From Malaya genurostris (lineage: Eukaryota; Arthropoda; Insecta; Diptera; Culicidae), in contig NC_080572.1 in assembly GCF_030247185.1 (NCBI RefSeq), positions 177,348,866-177,412,865 on the forward strand: 64,000 bases of DNA. The letters run 5' to 3'. Made by a program: the position numbers and the translations under genes. This document shows, piece after piece, positions 43,183 through 55,269 of this stretch; position 1 is the stretch's first letter, and every line of letters starts with the position of its first letter. The notes under the pieces are model-generated. The model was not told the origin of the DNA. It worked only from the letters and a program-made list of their open reading frames with translations, and ran no database searches.

Positions 43183-45795
43183 TTTTTTTTTTATTGGTGT
43201 GGAATCCCAGTGGAAATAAGTTTCCTTTTAAGGGATCCACGTTTAATATCTAAAATTGAATAATATAATACTGTTGACGTTTAACTAACATTGATATACA
43301 GATAGATTACGATTGTTTAAACTTTACGCTTATTGTATAAAAATTTCATTCAGTCTTTGTCTAAAGTAGTGCTTCAATCTAGATCTAAATATGGTACGGA
43401 TGTTGATTTGTTGTATGTCAAGAGGAAGTGCATTAAATTTTGTAGGACCAACAAACAGAATACGCCTTTGGCCCAGAGTTGTGGTTGTTCGAATGCGTTG
43501 CAAGTTGCCATTACGGCGCGTCGCGTACAAATGGTTTGGAGTTGAAAACTGTATGTTACGATGTGTCGTGGCATGCAAGGTGTCATGAACGAACAACAAG
43601 GTTTGCATGTCACATAAGTAAGCTATTGGTAGAACATTATGAGCTTGGTCGGAGTACAATGAAAGCGTAGAGAACAGCAGAGGTCTATTAAAAATGGTTT
43701 TAAGACACCTATTCTGAAGAGTTTGTAATTTTTTCAGATGAGAGCTAGCTGCACGGCCCCAGACTGATACAAGATAATTAAGTTGTGAGTAAATATAAGC
43801 ATAGTAGTAGCTCAAAAGTGCACGCCGAGGAACATATGATCGCACTCTCCACATGATACCACAGTAAGATGCGATACTTTTTTCAACAAAACTTATATGA
43901 TGAGTCCAAGATAACGTAGGGTCAAGATGTATGCCCAGGTATTTAAAGCATTTTACATTTTCAATCACGTAATCTGTTAGCTTCGGGTTGTCATGAATTG
44001 GTAACACTTTTCGCATGGAACGAAAAGTCATATATTTCGTTTTAAGTAAATTCAATGACAATAAATTAGCGTTGAAATATTTGTCAAGGACATCTAGGTC
44101 AATGTTCATCGAGCTTATAATGGCACTGATATTATGATGGGGATAGAATAAGGCTGTATCATCGGCAAATAGTCTTGGAGTACCGTTAAGATTCAAGTTG
44201 TCTAAATCATTTATGTATAAGAGAAATAATAAAGGTCCTATATTACTACCTTGTGGTACACCAATTTTCGTAGGGGCGAGGTTGCTACGTTCCCCATCAA
44301 TGGATACAAATTGTTGCCTATTTGTCAAGTAACTTCGAATAACGCTATTGGCAATGCCTCTGATACCATAACATTCGAGCTTTTCGAGTAAAATCGTGTG
44401 GTTTAACGAGTCGAAAGCTTTTTTAAGGTCAAGAAATAAGGCACCGACAATATTCTTACGATCTATTTCACTCATTATCTTGTCAACTAGTTCTAGCAGT
44501 TTGTGTGCCAGAACCTTGTCTAAAACCGTATTGAAATTGGTAGAAGACGCTATGTTTATTTAAAAAGTCAAGCAATCTGGTGACTAATAGTTTTTCAAAA
44601 ATTTTGTTAAAGACGGATAATGTAGATATGGGACGATAATTATTACAATCACAACGATCACCGGACTTAAATATAGGAATGACTTTGGAGATTTTTAGAC
44701 AATCGGGATAATAACCGGACAGAATAATTTCATTAAAACATTTAGAGAGAATACTATAAAACGTTGTACAATTTTCTTTTAGTAAACCAGCTGATATACC
44801 ATCGGAACCACTGCCTTTGTTATTATCTAGGCTGTGTATCAGCAATGTAACTTCGGCGATTGACGAGGGACGTAAAAATATTGAGTCACGAACACAACGA
44901 ACAGTGCTTAAAGGATTAATGCTAGTATTGGTTGGAATATTATTTGCTAGTTTTTGTCCAATGCTAGAGAAATAGTCATTAAAGGTCTGACATATTTCTT
45001 TACAATCAACAATTCTTCTACCATTTTCTATGAGGTTTATCATATCGTTTTTCTTGGTTAAGCCGAATGAGTTTTTCAAATTTTTCCAAAATTTTGAGTG
45101 AGGTGTATTGGTAAGCAAGTTTTCGTAAAACAATTGTTTACTCTTTTTTTAAGGTATCAACTTTTTTAGAGATATGTAGAAGCATTTGCTTGAGATGTAA
45201 ATCTGTTCGGATTACTTTTGACGCGCTGGAGATAATTACTCTTTATTTTTATCAGAGTCCAAAGGTCAAAAGACATCCAAGGACAGTAAGAACCCTTCAC
45301 TTTGATAATTTTCGTTACTGTTCTGCTATAACGCTCAAGTAAGTGATTGTATGTATACATTATTGATTGAAGTATAGATTCTGCATTTTCATTGATATCA
45401 ATACTGTTCATAAAACTTGAAAATTCACGATTAATTTGACGACGGTTAATGACCTTTTTTGTCAGTAACATTGGATGCTTTTCAGCAAAAAGCTCAATAG
45501 TTGATAATACTTGTGAATGATCACTAAGGTTATTAAAGATAGTGTCTTTTCGTACTCGATTTACGTCGTCAAGTTTACATAAAACATGGTCAAGTATGTT
45601 GTTACTAGTTGGTCTGGTAGGAAAACAGTTTGTACAAATAAAACTGTAAGAAGCCTATAGAAGTTTTACAATTCTCTAGGTCCTGTAATATTACGTCAAG
45701 CTTGGACAGTTCATTTATACCTCTAACATTCCACTGTAAAATTTTTAACGTTTGTTTATCATTACTAACGTAGCTATCATTGAAATTATAAATAT
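43183..45795 (-). mobile_element. CR1/L2-like LINE, 2.6 kb, 5'-truncated or deleted
   Basis: The minus-strand element runs from a partial endonuclease at about 45790 to an A-tail (43192-43183). It is inserted within a family-A module, which continues on both sides. It encodes endonuclease fragments, a linker and the complete RT in three frames. No ORF1 is present. A target duplication could not be read confidently. Confidence 0.85.
43330..45760 (-). pseudogene. CR1/L2-like LINE ORF2 (EN fragments and RT), frameshifted
   Basis: The minus strand begins LKILQWNVRGINELSKLDVI (endonuclease start). After ENCKTS it jumps to a late endonuclease segment containing LDHVLCKLDDVNR and NNLSDHSQV (SDH motif), so about 150 central residues are missing. 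A linker follows with SYCPWMSFDLW (45471-45166). A frameshift lies in an A run near 45140. The next part (45133-44483) has LDNNKGSGSDGIS and NYRPISTLSVFNKIFEKLL. A second frameshift lies near 44490. The last part (44475-43330) is a 381-codon frame with LFLDLKKAFDSLNH, GVPQGSNIGPLL, FADDTALF, CFKYLGIHLD and a long C-terminal domain. RT motifs favour CR1/L2-type clades. Confidence 0.88.
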
Positions 45796-45810
45796 TGTCG
45801 TGGGAGAAGT

Positions 45811-46115
45811 TTTGAATCTAAGTTTGTGAAAATCGGTCACGCCATCTCTGAGAAAAGTGAGTGACATGTTTTTTCATTGTTTTGGTGCATATCACTCTTT
45901 AATTTCGGAACCGGAAGTCGGATGGGGATCTCTGAGAAAATTGAGTAACATTATTGTCACATACCCACATTCATACATACACACATACATACATAGACAT
46001 TTGCTCAGTTCGTCGAGCTGAGTCGAATGATATATGACATTCGACCCTCTTCACTTCGGTTCGAAAGTCGGTGTTCACAGTGATTGTATAGCCTTTCTAT
46101 ATAAGAAAGGCAAAA
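45811..46115 (+). repeat. Family-A repeat, right part, with 3' terminal hairpin
   Basis: It resumes TTTGAATCTAAGTTTGTGAA, then CGGAACCGGAAGTCGGATGG, a CATACATACACACATACATA run, CGTCGAGCTGAGTCGAATGA, and the 3' hairpin CCTTTCTATATAAGAAAGG. This copy shows the family 3' terminus best. Confidence 0.7.
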
Positions 46116-46129
46116 AGAATTGTAACAAT

Positions 46130-49100
46130 CTCAATGTGATTATTAATCGAGATGAAAAAAATTAGACGTACTGAACATCAATTGCAATAATTTTCGGTTT
46201 TCAAGAAATATTTCAGATAAATCACACGTTATTACATCGAAACAAAGTATTGAGTACATTACATGAAGTTATGCATCTTTTCGTGTAATATTGATTTGCA
46301 CTCGATGCGGTTTGATAGCGCCTTGGAGTAAGTTGCAGTACACGTCAAGACAATTATTTTCATCTGAGTTCATGTGTTTCTTCCCCTTTTGAAGAGAATA
46401 CTAGATGACCTTGATCCTCGCGTGCTGACCGATCAACAACCCATCGCATTACGAACATCAGAAATCCAGAAATGATTCTTTTCAGGGCATTCAAAGTCTC
46501 ACTGAGCATTTTTCGAAAATATATTTTGCATGAACAAAAAGAAGTGCTGCCTCAGTATTAATATAAAAAATTATTATTGATTTTGGTAACAATTGTATAG
46601 TCCAACGTTAACAGCAAGGGCCTGAATGGGAGCCCTGGGAAACACCAGAAGTGATATAGATCCGGGCTACCGTCCAGGAAACGAATAATCATTTGACATT
46701 GAATTGAAAAAAATTTATTACCTATTTTTACGTTTGACAAATCAAATCTTCAATTTTCCTGCACCGGCCAAATCCAACCAGATTAATAAAGCTCTAGTAG
46801 AACACCTACCCTTCCACGAAAATCAATTCTTTCAGAGCTAAAAGATCCGATCCGTTCGGTACTCATGTTCTTCTGTTATATGCTTTCAAATGCTTCACTG
46901 AACAAGTTCCCGTTCTACCGTGTATAATCCGGCTTCCTTTGTCGGCCTGGTCCGGTCCCGTGACGGGGCTGAGAGAGTAAAAATATCCGGTGAAAATCCG
47001 GAACAATATGGCAACAAATTTCTTCCAGATTCCTTTGCTTTATTGTTGTAGGCGAGTAAAGCCTATCGTTTGCGTGGATTTCGCCAGACCGTATCTTCCT
47101 TGAAAACATACTGCCCGAATGTGGAACTGCAAACTTTTTCGAACTTTTTCCGTTTGGGTGAGACACGCGCAAAGCCCACTGAGAGTTGGTTTTCGAAAGT
47201 TGTCATACATTGTTTGGAAGATTACTTATGGTTTGTGCTTAATTTGTTCTTGTAATAATAATGTAATCTGTAAATCTGTAAGAAAATGCAATATTTTGCT
47301 CCGATTACGATGCAGTTTTATGATGATGTTTAAACAGAAATTACTCACCTCATTTAGAAAATGACAAAATTTAGCTGTTAGTACTAAAAATAGTATTCAT
47401 TTCGGTGTAGTCATCGGTACAAAACATCTTTGACTACATATAAATTGGGAAATGATTGCATAGAAAATTTATAGAAAATAATTGGGAAAACATCTTAGTA
47501 CGGACGACGGACGAGTCTAACAAACAACATCTCTGGTACTAGACGAAAACTGCTCTCGGTTTGGTAACCCCTGCACGGCAACATCGTCGAAAGTTTCCGG
47601 TTCTTCTGGAGATGTGCTTGATTGATTTGCTTTCAATATCCGTTTGACCCGGATTTACTGCGGTCCATGCCGACCCAGGTTACGACCATTTGTTGCCAAG
47701 AATGCTAACACAAGGAGCTCCGGTTTCGACGGCACAACAGCAAAGCAGCAGCTGAAAAGTTCAAAGAAGTGGAAACTGTTGACGTGAGAACCTTGCTTGG
47801 TACCGTCACTGCCGCGTTCCACCATCAGGGAGAGAAACCTAGGGCCAGGCTCTTCGTTCCGCCCCCCTGCTAGCCGGCACAGTAAAGGAATCTAATTTTC
47901 CCTGTATTTTTCCGCCAATTGCAAACTCAAGAAGGTGGAAACAACAAGTTGGAGTTTTGTTAGATGCGGCGGTGGGGCCGAGAATTCCGAAATGCGGTTC
48001 AACCGGCTGCATCAGGATAGAATTGTAGTAATGAGAAAAACGTTTGCTTCTGCTGCCAGTTGGTTGCAGGACGGAGAGGTTAGTGCGGGTTGAATAATTT
48101 TGTTATTGCATGTTCATGTGTTCTGATTCAGTTTGAAGTTTTGTGGTGCTGGTTCTTGGATACAGCCAAATCTACTAAGTATTATATCATGTAACATGAT
48201 ATCGTTGATTGTTTTAGAATATTTTGACAAGTTTGTTTCTCAAATGCACTACCTGACTTACTAAAATAATGGTTTCTTAACTTAAAAGAATATTATTGGA
48301 AACTACTTGTACTTATATGCTAGAAGAGAAACAAAATGCATGGTTTTCGTCTACAGAAATAAAAATCTCAGCTGAACTTTTTGCTATCATCATCCGGGCA
48401 CTAACATTAAAAGTCGTAATAGCACGTAGGGCAGTTGGTTGCTGCTTTAACTGTTCTACCATTCTGATAAGTAAGAATGATCATTATTGCTTCAACTCTG
48501 CTGAAATGATATTGAGCTGTAGAAGTTCAGTTTTATGTGGTCATCATTTTCACTCATACCGTGATTGCACTAGTGCTGTGTAAGTGGAGAATGGAATCTG
48601 ACAAATCGATAGACTGCTCCTGAAAGCTTGAGCTTTTTCAATAGTTACTTTTAGGTGGTTCCTTGAACCAGTCAGTAAAAATTGTACCGAGTTAATATTC
48701 TAAGGTCATAGAAAGTTCGTAACCCTACCGGAAACAATTCATGTACGGAATAAAAACTGATCAGAAACCATAAATCTTCATGAGTGTAACTTTGAGTTGA
48801 TTTGTTGCCCCTGAAAATAAGGCTTGAAAGAAAAAAAACCAATGAAAGAGATAACTAAAGCACACCTTTCGGAATATATCGTCTATTCGATATCCTACAC
48901 TCAGTGATGTGTTTGTTGTGTTTTGTTTTTTTTTTAATTATTATTTAGTTGTTATACAAGCTTTCAAACGAAGACTGTTTCAGGAATTCTAATGATGCAC
49001 ATCCGGCAAATTTATTTAATAAGGACGCAACATTTTCGGTGAATGTCTCATTAGGATCAAAAATATTAGGATTGCGTATGGTCGTTGTATGTGCTCAAAG

Positions 49101-49940
49101 AATAATAATAATAATAATAAAAAACAGGACTGTATCAACACAGAGAGAAAAGATGAAACTTACATGACATGTAAACCGATAGTACTATGAAATAGACATC
49201 AGTTGAAACGAAAATCTGATTTAAAACCATGATTCATGTAAAATTACATTAAAACTCATTTAGTTTTTCATTGAACAAGAACGTATATTTACAAACCGCT
49301 TCGTTTTGTAATGTAAATTTCCATTCAATTGCCTGCTCCAAATATGTGCATGAATATAAATGTAAAATCACAAAATATTTTTATCTGTGAAGGATTTCGT
49401 TTCGGGAGGGGCCTTCAGATAAAAAATATAATGATACTGAAGATTACTTATGTACCTAATTCTCATTGTGCCTTTTATTGGCGTTTTTAAATATACATAC
49501 ACTTTAATTTTTCCCTCTGCAGCTGTCATTATGGAGTGTTCAAATAAAATTTGTGACTCTGCCCGAGAGAAGGCTATTGTTTTACATTTCATTACGTTTA
49601 TGTAATTTCTGTAACACATGTGTAAGGTTGATATCAGAGTGAGCGCGGATAGCAGAGAGAAGCAAAGCGATTCAATGCGATGTACTGATAACGCATTGCT
49701 TTCAATCTGACAGGTTTGCTTTGATCAAATGTAGTTTGCTCGCACGCGTGTCTTGACGCTGCGCGTGACGCGTTCACTCTGACAGCAACCTAAGGCCTTC
49801 TAAATATTTTTATAGAACATCCACAAGACTTGTGATGCTGTCATATATTTTGAGGTCATTGACATTCCTACTTTAAATGACGACGATTCGCTGCATAGAG
49901 TAGAACAGCCGATTCGTGGAGAACGGAAAATATCTTCTAA
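46130..49940. other. Unique intronic island, no supported gene
   Basis: Mostly single-copy. A GC-richer patch (47500-48080) has short frames only. A (AAT)7 run lies at 49101-49122. The longest frames are about 95 codons with no domain. No RNA gene recognised. Confidence 0.4.
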
Positions 49941-50330
49941 ATTTATAGGTCATATAAGTAGGTCATAAAAATTTACTTTGGCTATGCTGGTTTCGGATTC
50001 AGGTTCCGGAAGTAGTAGACTGAAATTCCAAAACGAAACTCACATAAGGGCTTATTCAGTAGTGTTCTAGTCCTAGATGCATAATTTATGCCAGTTACAA
50101 AATTTAAATCTGAATTTTATAACAAGAAAAACTGGCAGCCCCAGCAGTGTTTTCCTCGTGTTTCAAATATACAAAAAATAGAACGGCATCGTAGACCAGT
50201 TTTAAATTTGACAGAAGAACTGGTCGAATAAATAAAACTAGAACCGCTTGCTGGGGATACGTTTGTTCCAGTTTCTGCTCTATTATAGATCTTCCATATA
50301 GAACTTCTAGCTGCTGAATTTGCTCTAAAG

Positions 50331-52626
50331 GGTGTAGCCGGGTTTTCATATTAAAACTGACCCCAAACCGAAAATAAAATTGATATACGCTATTTGAAAG
50401 GGTTTATATTGGGGATGATTTTCCCAAAATTTTAACCCTTTAACTGCCATATTGGTGGAGTTGGGGTGGTTCATCTGATTTTCATTTTATTTATTTTTTT
50501 CAAAAACCTCTCTAGCACAAAAATTGAAAAAAATCGGGAATATTTTATTATTATGGGGCACCTTTCTGATTTTGTATTACATGCGAAAAAAAAAAGTTTA
50601 AAATTTTCGATTTTTTTAATCGCTCTTACAATTCTGGTACCACTCTAGATTTTACATCAAAAATAAATCAATTATGAGTACTTTACGCTGTATTTTTTCC
50701 AGATTTTAAAAAAATGTGGACGGGTATAATATCAGACATTAAACAAAATCATTCGGAAAACCATGCGTCCCCATCAAATTTTCATCATTCGATAGAGACG
50801 CATGATATTTAGTTCTAAAATCATATATCACATGCCCTTAGAACTAAATACCATGCGTTTCCATCTGCAACTTGAGTTCATGGCTTGAGTATTGACGTAA
50901 TTAATAATGGTAAAATGACGAAAGAATTTTATTCTTTAAGTTATTTGCACACGCCGGCACGCCTGGTTCGAATTACCAAGTAATAATGTAGGGAATGCGT
51001 TAGTGAACATGTGTTCCAGTGGACGAGAAAACCAGAGAGAAATCAAGTCGTATTAATTCGCATCGTCGATTTTCTATACGAACAACATGTTCTTTAAAAC
51101 TGAATATTTTCTGTTTTTTTGCTATTTCCTGAAGGTGACCCCTTTGTTAAACAGTTTCGGAAAATCGTATTGTTTTATTGCTTTAATCGAAATATGTATT
51201 AACTAAGAATGAATGAGAACCCAACCTATGTGTAAAAATTGAATTTCAAACGCTTTCGCAAATATAGTTCAACGATTTTACTTGCACTTAGTGGTATTTT
51301 TCTGGTGTTTCGCGGAGAACTTTTCTCACGGATCAGCTCAAGCCCGTTTATTATGTACCTAGAAGTCGTCTCCATACAGCTCAGACTATGACCACTCTTT
51401 GCCTCCATTTGCTCGATCCACCTTGCTCGCTATGCATCTCTTTTTCTTGAGCCTTCCGAATCATATTCAAGAACCATTTTCAAATGGTTGCCGTCTGATG
51501 ACATGCCCAGCCGATCGTAGCTGTCCAATTTCAGTTGTACGTATGATAGGTGGATCTCCAGGCAGCTGTTGAAAACCGTGGTTTGTACGCCGTTGTTTAA
51601 TTTCTTATGGCGACGTATTACTTTTCTTGTATCCTTATCCGCGGTCATAAATGAATGAATACACTAATTCATTAACGATATCGTCGCCACGCACCATTAT
51701 TCGAGTGGGAAGGTGTTATATTTTAAAGCCTGTGATTTACTGTCAGTCCGATTCCAGTTTGAGCTTAAGCCGTTTGACTTTAGCTGTCTTGTAGAGTAAT
51801 TTCAGGCAACTTGGCTATTCATACTATGTGATACAGAACGTCGTTAGTTTTTTGGATTTCGCTTGGTTCGAATTTTCCTTGATTTTGCGCTTGGTATCTA
51901 GGAATACTGTTTTTCTGCAAAAGGACTATTATTTAATTGTGCTGTAGAATTTTTACTAAATATAGTTATAATTTGATTTGAATAAAATAAATGTAAAATG
52001 ACTTATCAGTTCATAAATAAAAACTTTAAACCGTATATTAAAACATAAATATTTGTCAATTCATTAGTTCTGATTCATGTTTCTCTCACCGATCCTTCCT
52101 TATGAAAATTCTTTCTTAAGCCCTGAACTCAAGTTGTAGAGGGAAACGCATGGTATTTAGTTCTAAGGGCATGTGATATATGATTTTAGAACTAAATACC
52201 AAGCGTCTCCATTGGATGATGACAATTTGATGGAGACGCTTGGTTTTCCGAATGATTTATTTTTTTAAAGTCCGATATTATACCCGTCCACATTTTTTAA
52301 AAATCCAAAAAAATTACAGCTTAATGTACTTATAATTGATTTATTTTTGATGTAAAAACTAGAGTGGCACCAAAATTGTAAGAGCGATTAAAAAAAATCG
52401 AAATTTTTTATCTTTTTTTTTCACATGAAACACATTTTGAAAAATTCTGAAAAAAGTCAAACAGGTTTCCCATAATTCCTAAAATATTCCTGATTTTTTT
52501 TAATTTTTTTTAAAACCCTTTTAGTTTATGAAAAATTTAAATAAAATGAAAATCAGAGGAACCACCCTAACTCCACCAATATGCCAGTTAAAGGATTTAG
52601 TTTTTATATGCAAACCCGGCTACACC
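50331..52626. mobile_element. Foldback-type element with ~550-bp TIRs, copy 2 (uninterrupted)
   Basis: 2,296 bp. The left end reads GGTGTAGCCGGGTTTTCATA and the right end is (complement) GGTGTAGCCGGGTTTGCATA. The arms are 50331-50886 and 52119-52626 and are inverted copies. The middle contains the unrecognised ORF at 51226-51648 and AT-rich sequence collinear with copy 1. No transposase motif was seen, so it is probably non-autonomous. The flanks (CTCTAAAG and TTTTCTCAAAG) give no clear target duplication. The arms contain smaller internal hairpins (TTTAGTTCTAA...TTAGAACTAAA). Confidence 0.88.
51226..51648 (-). pseudogene. Unrecognised ORF inside foldback element, copy 2
   Basis: I do not recognise this protein. 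The minus strand gives about 140 codons open except for one TAG. The first part begins MTADKDTRKVIRRHKKLNNG, then TTVFNSCLEIHLSYVQLKLD, then SYDRLGMSSDGNHLKMVLEY and SEGSRKRDA. Then comes the TAG, and the frame continues RARWIEQMEAKSGHSLSCME, TTSRYIINGLELIREK, and ends YLRKRLKFNFYT. It is basic and has no clear catalytic triad, transmembrane segment or zinc finger. The TAG is in the same place in copy 1, so it was present in the common ancestor or is the true stop. It may be a transposase remnant or a captured exon. Confidence 0.55.
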
Positions 52627-52639
52627 TTTTCTCAAAGAT

Positions 52640-53130
52640 GAATTAACGTTTGAGCATTGATAATAGTACGAGGAAGCCAAATCAGGTGATGCCCAAGTAA
52701 CTGTTGATTTTAACCATAGTAGCGATGCTCATGTGCTTCATGTAAGGCCATTTCACAACGATTTCGGCCTTCAATCGCTTCATTAAGGCCCCTCTCGCCC
52801 CCCACCTTTTTCGGGTACGTGGTTGTCGGTAACATTTAAAATAGTGAAATCGACGACATTTAAATTTCCTGAATAGTTACATATCAAGAAAAGAACTAAT
52901 GATTCCTTCACGGAAAGAATAGAACGATTATTTCACTTGAATAATATTAATGCTCATTTTTCTTTCAAATTAGATACAAGTTTTCGTTCCGATAAGATAT
53001 GTCATCGTGCTAATTTTGATCAGTGTATTCCATGTCGTTATAGGATCATTTCTAATCCTTTCATAATTTTGACATTTCCAGTAGATTTGGCAAATAATTG
53101 ACTCTTCAATATGTTATAATTGGGGTGCCA
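52640..53130. other. Non-coding stretch, no gene recognised
   Basis: Short frames only. A minus-strand reading ASPDLASSYYY around 52650-52690 is faintly mariner-like but too short to call. Confidence 0.3.
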
Positions 53131-53134
53131 AAAC

Positions 53135-54290
53135 TCTTGTAACGCTTTTTAATATCTATAACTTACAAAAATTAACACATATGACGTTTCGTAATACACA
53201 AAACTTACAAAAGTGTAACAGGTGTAATGCCTTGTAATACTTGTACCTTTTAAAAATGTAACAAGTATAACGTATCGTAAAACCTAAAACGTACAAAAAA
53301 GTTACGCATCTTGTCACGTTTCGTAATGCCTGTAACTTACAAAAGGTTATGCAACGTAACATCCACAACTTATAAAAAGTAACGCTTCGTAACGCCAGTA
53401 ACTTACTAAAAATTAACGCATGTAATGCTTCATAACGCCTATAATTTACAAAAGATCAACGTTGTGTTAAAAAAAATAGCAGTGCACCATCACCCTATTT
53501 TAGTTTGAATATTTTTATGTATGCGTCATCGGATTAGCTAACCAACTACCTTAATATGTAGTAGTGATATCGAAATTCGTAAATAAGTATTGTTTGCAAC
53601 CTACATATTTTGACTAGCGTATATTTTTGTAATTACCATTTGCAGTGGCAATTTTTCTCTGTTCAAAATAATAGCAGTGTCGAAAATTTTATCGTAAACT
53701 GCTGTTTTGCAATGGCTGAGTTGAAAGATACATTGGAGAAGCCAAATGAATGAAAACCCTAACAGAAAAGATGATTTATTGGAAAAAGATACGCTCAGAG
53801 ACAGGATTAGAACCTGCGTTCTTATGCATTCCGTGCATACGCGCTACCATTTCGCCACTCTGAACCGTGTTATAGACACAGCTCTAAAACGCAGTCAAAC
53901 ATGGTAAGAACGTATATCGAGCATGGACTACATCCTGGCCGTTACCCGACCGATACCATACATCCAAACATCTTCTCTGTCCATCAAACACTAGTCTTCT
54001 CACTCTAACCTACTTTCCGCTCAAGCACTGAGTAGGAGAGTGTATTTATAACCGCTTGTCACCTTGACACTTCCTAACACCTATAACTTTTTTAAAAGTA
54101 ATGCAACGTTAATCATTTACCGCAAGAATATAACCCTTATAACGGTTTTTAACATTCATCATTTCCACAAAATAACTCATATGATTTGTAACCCTCCATT
54201 TAAGAAAGTTATCGTATGCAACGCTTTCTAGCTCCTCTAACTTAACGTAACGCTTCCCATCTCACGATAATATCAAGTGAAACGCTTCGT
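53135..54290 (+). repeat. Degenerate minisatellite (TAACG...TATAACTTACAAAA), interrupted
   Basis: From 53135 to 53460 a unit of roughly 50-60 bp recurs, each with GTAACGCTTCGTAACGCC, TATAACTTACAAAA and TTAACGCATGTAA variants. The same phrasing resumes at ~54065-54290 (ACACCTATAACTTTTTTAAA, CTTAACGTAACGCTTCCC). Between them sits inserted DNA with two AATAGCAGTG motifs and the tRNA-like SINE. Confidence 0.7.
53796..53864 (-). repeat. tRNA-like SINE head, copy 2
   Basis: The minus-strand 69-nt sequence is nearly identical to 24432-24500, with only the T-arm differing (GGTTCTAATCC here). The 80 bp beyond (GCGTATCTTTTTCCAATAAA) is also shared. It belongs to the same dispersed unit as the first copy, so it is not a single-copy tRNA gene. 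Confidence 0.65.
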
Positions 54291-54548
54291 CAACTGGAAC
54301 ATTTTTCCATATTGGGGACTTACGAATCATTTACACTAAAAGAATCATTATTTTATATTACGTATGAATTCGCCTTTCGTTACCAAGTAATCATTATCAG
54401 ATTGGAAATCTTGAGCGCTTTCTTGGAAATAAATATGTCATGAGAATATTTATAGCGAGGAATGAGTAGCAACTGTTTCTAACCATTGGAGTCTAAGGCA
54501 ATAGGTATTGGACGGATGTGATGAGACAAAATTCTCCTAACATATAAG

Positions 54549-55258
54549 CACAGACTAACAGACATGACAGTACGAGTAAATTCTTTTAAAAATAATTTTT
54601 CGTGATGCACTAGTTCCACCTATATTGTACTGCGCGAACTATTTACTATCGGTACACCCCTTGTGTTATGTGAAAGTTTTTTTACTAGTTGGTTTCCCCT
54701 CGTTTGTCAACACCGATCAGCTGCTTGCAGGGATGCCTGATTTCATCAACATATTTGAGAATGAATCGACACAATAAATTATTGGATTACGTTGATAATA
54801 CATTTAACTTTTTCGCGAAGATAACCATTTATTTGACTCAACGTTGTTCATCAAGACTATTTTTTATTGTGTTGGTAGTTTTCACCCGAAATTAAGTGGC
54901 GGCAGACCAGAAGCAAGTAAATATTGTAACAAAACTGGTTCGGTTTTGTATTCTGTTGGAGGATGAGAAGTAGGCACAATTATGTATATAGTTTTGGCAA
55001 TATGTATTAAATCTGTATCCTGAATTTCATCGCATGGACGTAAACAAATCAATACACTACAGGTAATTCTGTATGAATGGCAACTCTGTTGGTAAATGAA
55101 AAAATAAACACAGTCTAGATGACAGACAGGATGTTTTTGATAGGGTAACGTGGCGCCATCGTGACACATGTGAGTACTGTCCCAAATAAAGGAATATTCG
55201 AAATGACCGTTAAAATGATTGAAGAATCTAATTTGAGTGTCCTGTCTGTTAGTCTGTG
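54549..55258. mobile_element. TIR element with 7-bp target duplication, 710 bp
   Basis: Termini CACAGACTAACAGACA and its complement match at 20 of 21 positions over CACAGACTAACAGACATGAC. The perfect 7-bp repeat ATATAAG lies at 54542-54548 and 55259-55265. There is no transposase; a 172-codon minus-strand frame (54882-55400) runs out past the right end and is spurious. The superfamily is uncertain. Confidence 0.8.
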
Positions 55259-55269
55259 ATATAAGGTCA

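Noticed and set aside
52640..52700. Mariner C-terminal motif (SPDLA-like) on the minus strand
   Set aside because: Only about ten residues match and the neighbouring sequence does not fit; could be chance.
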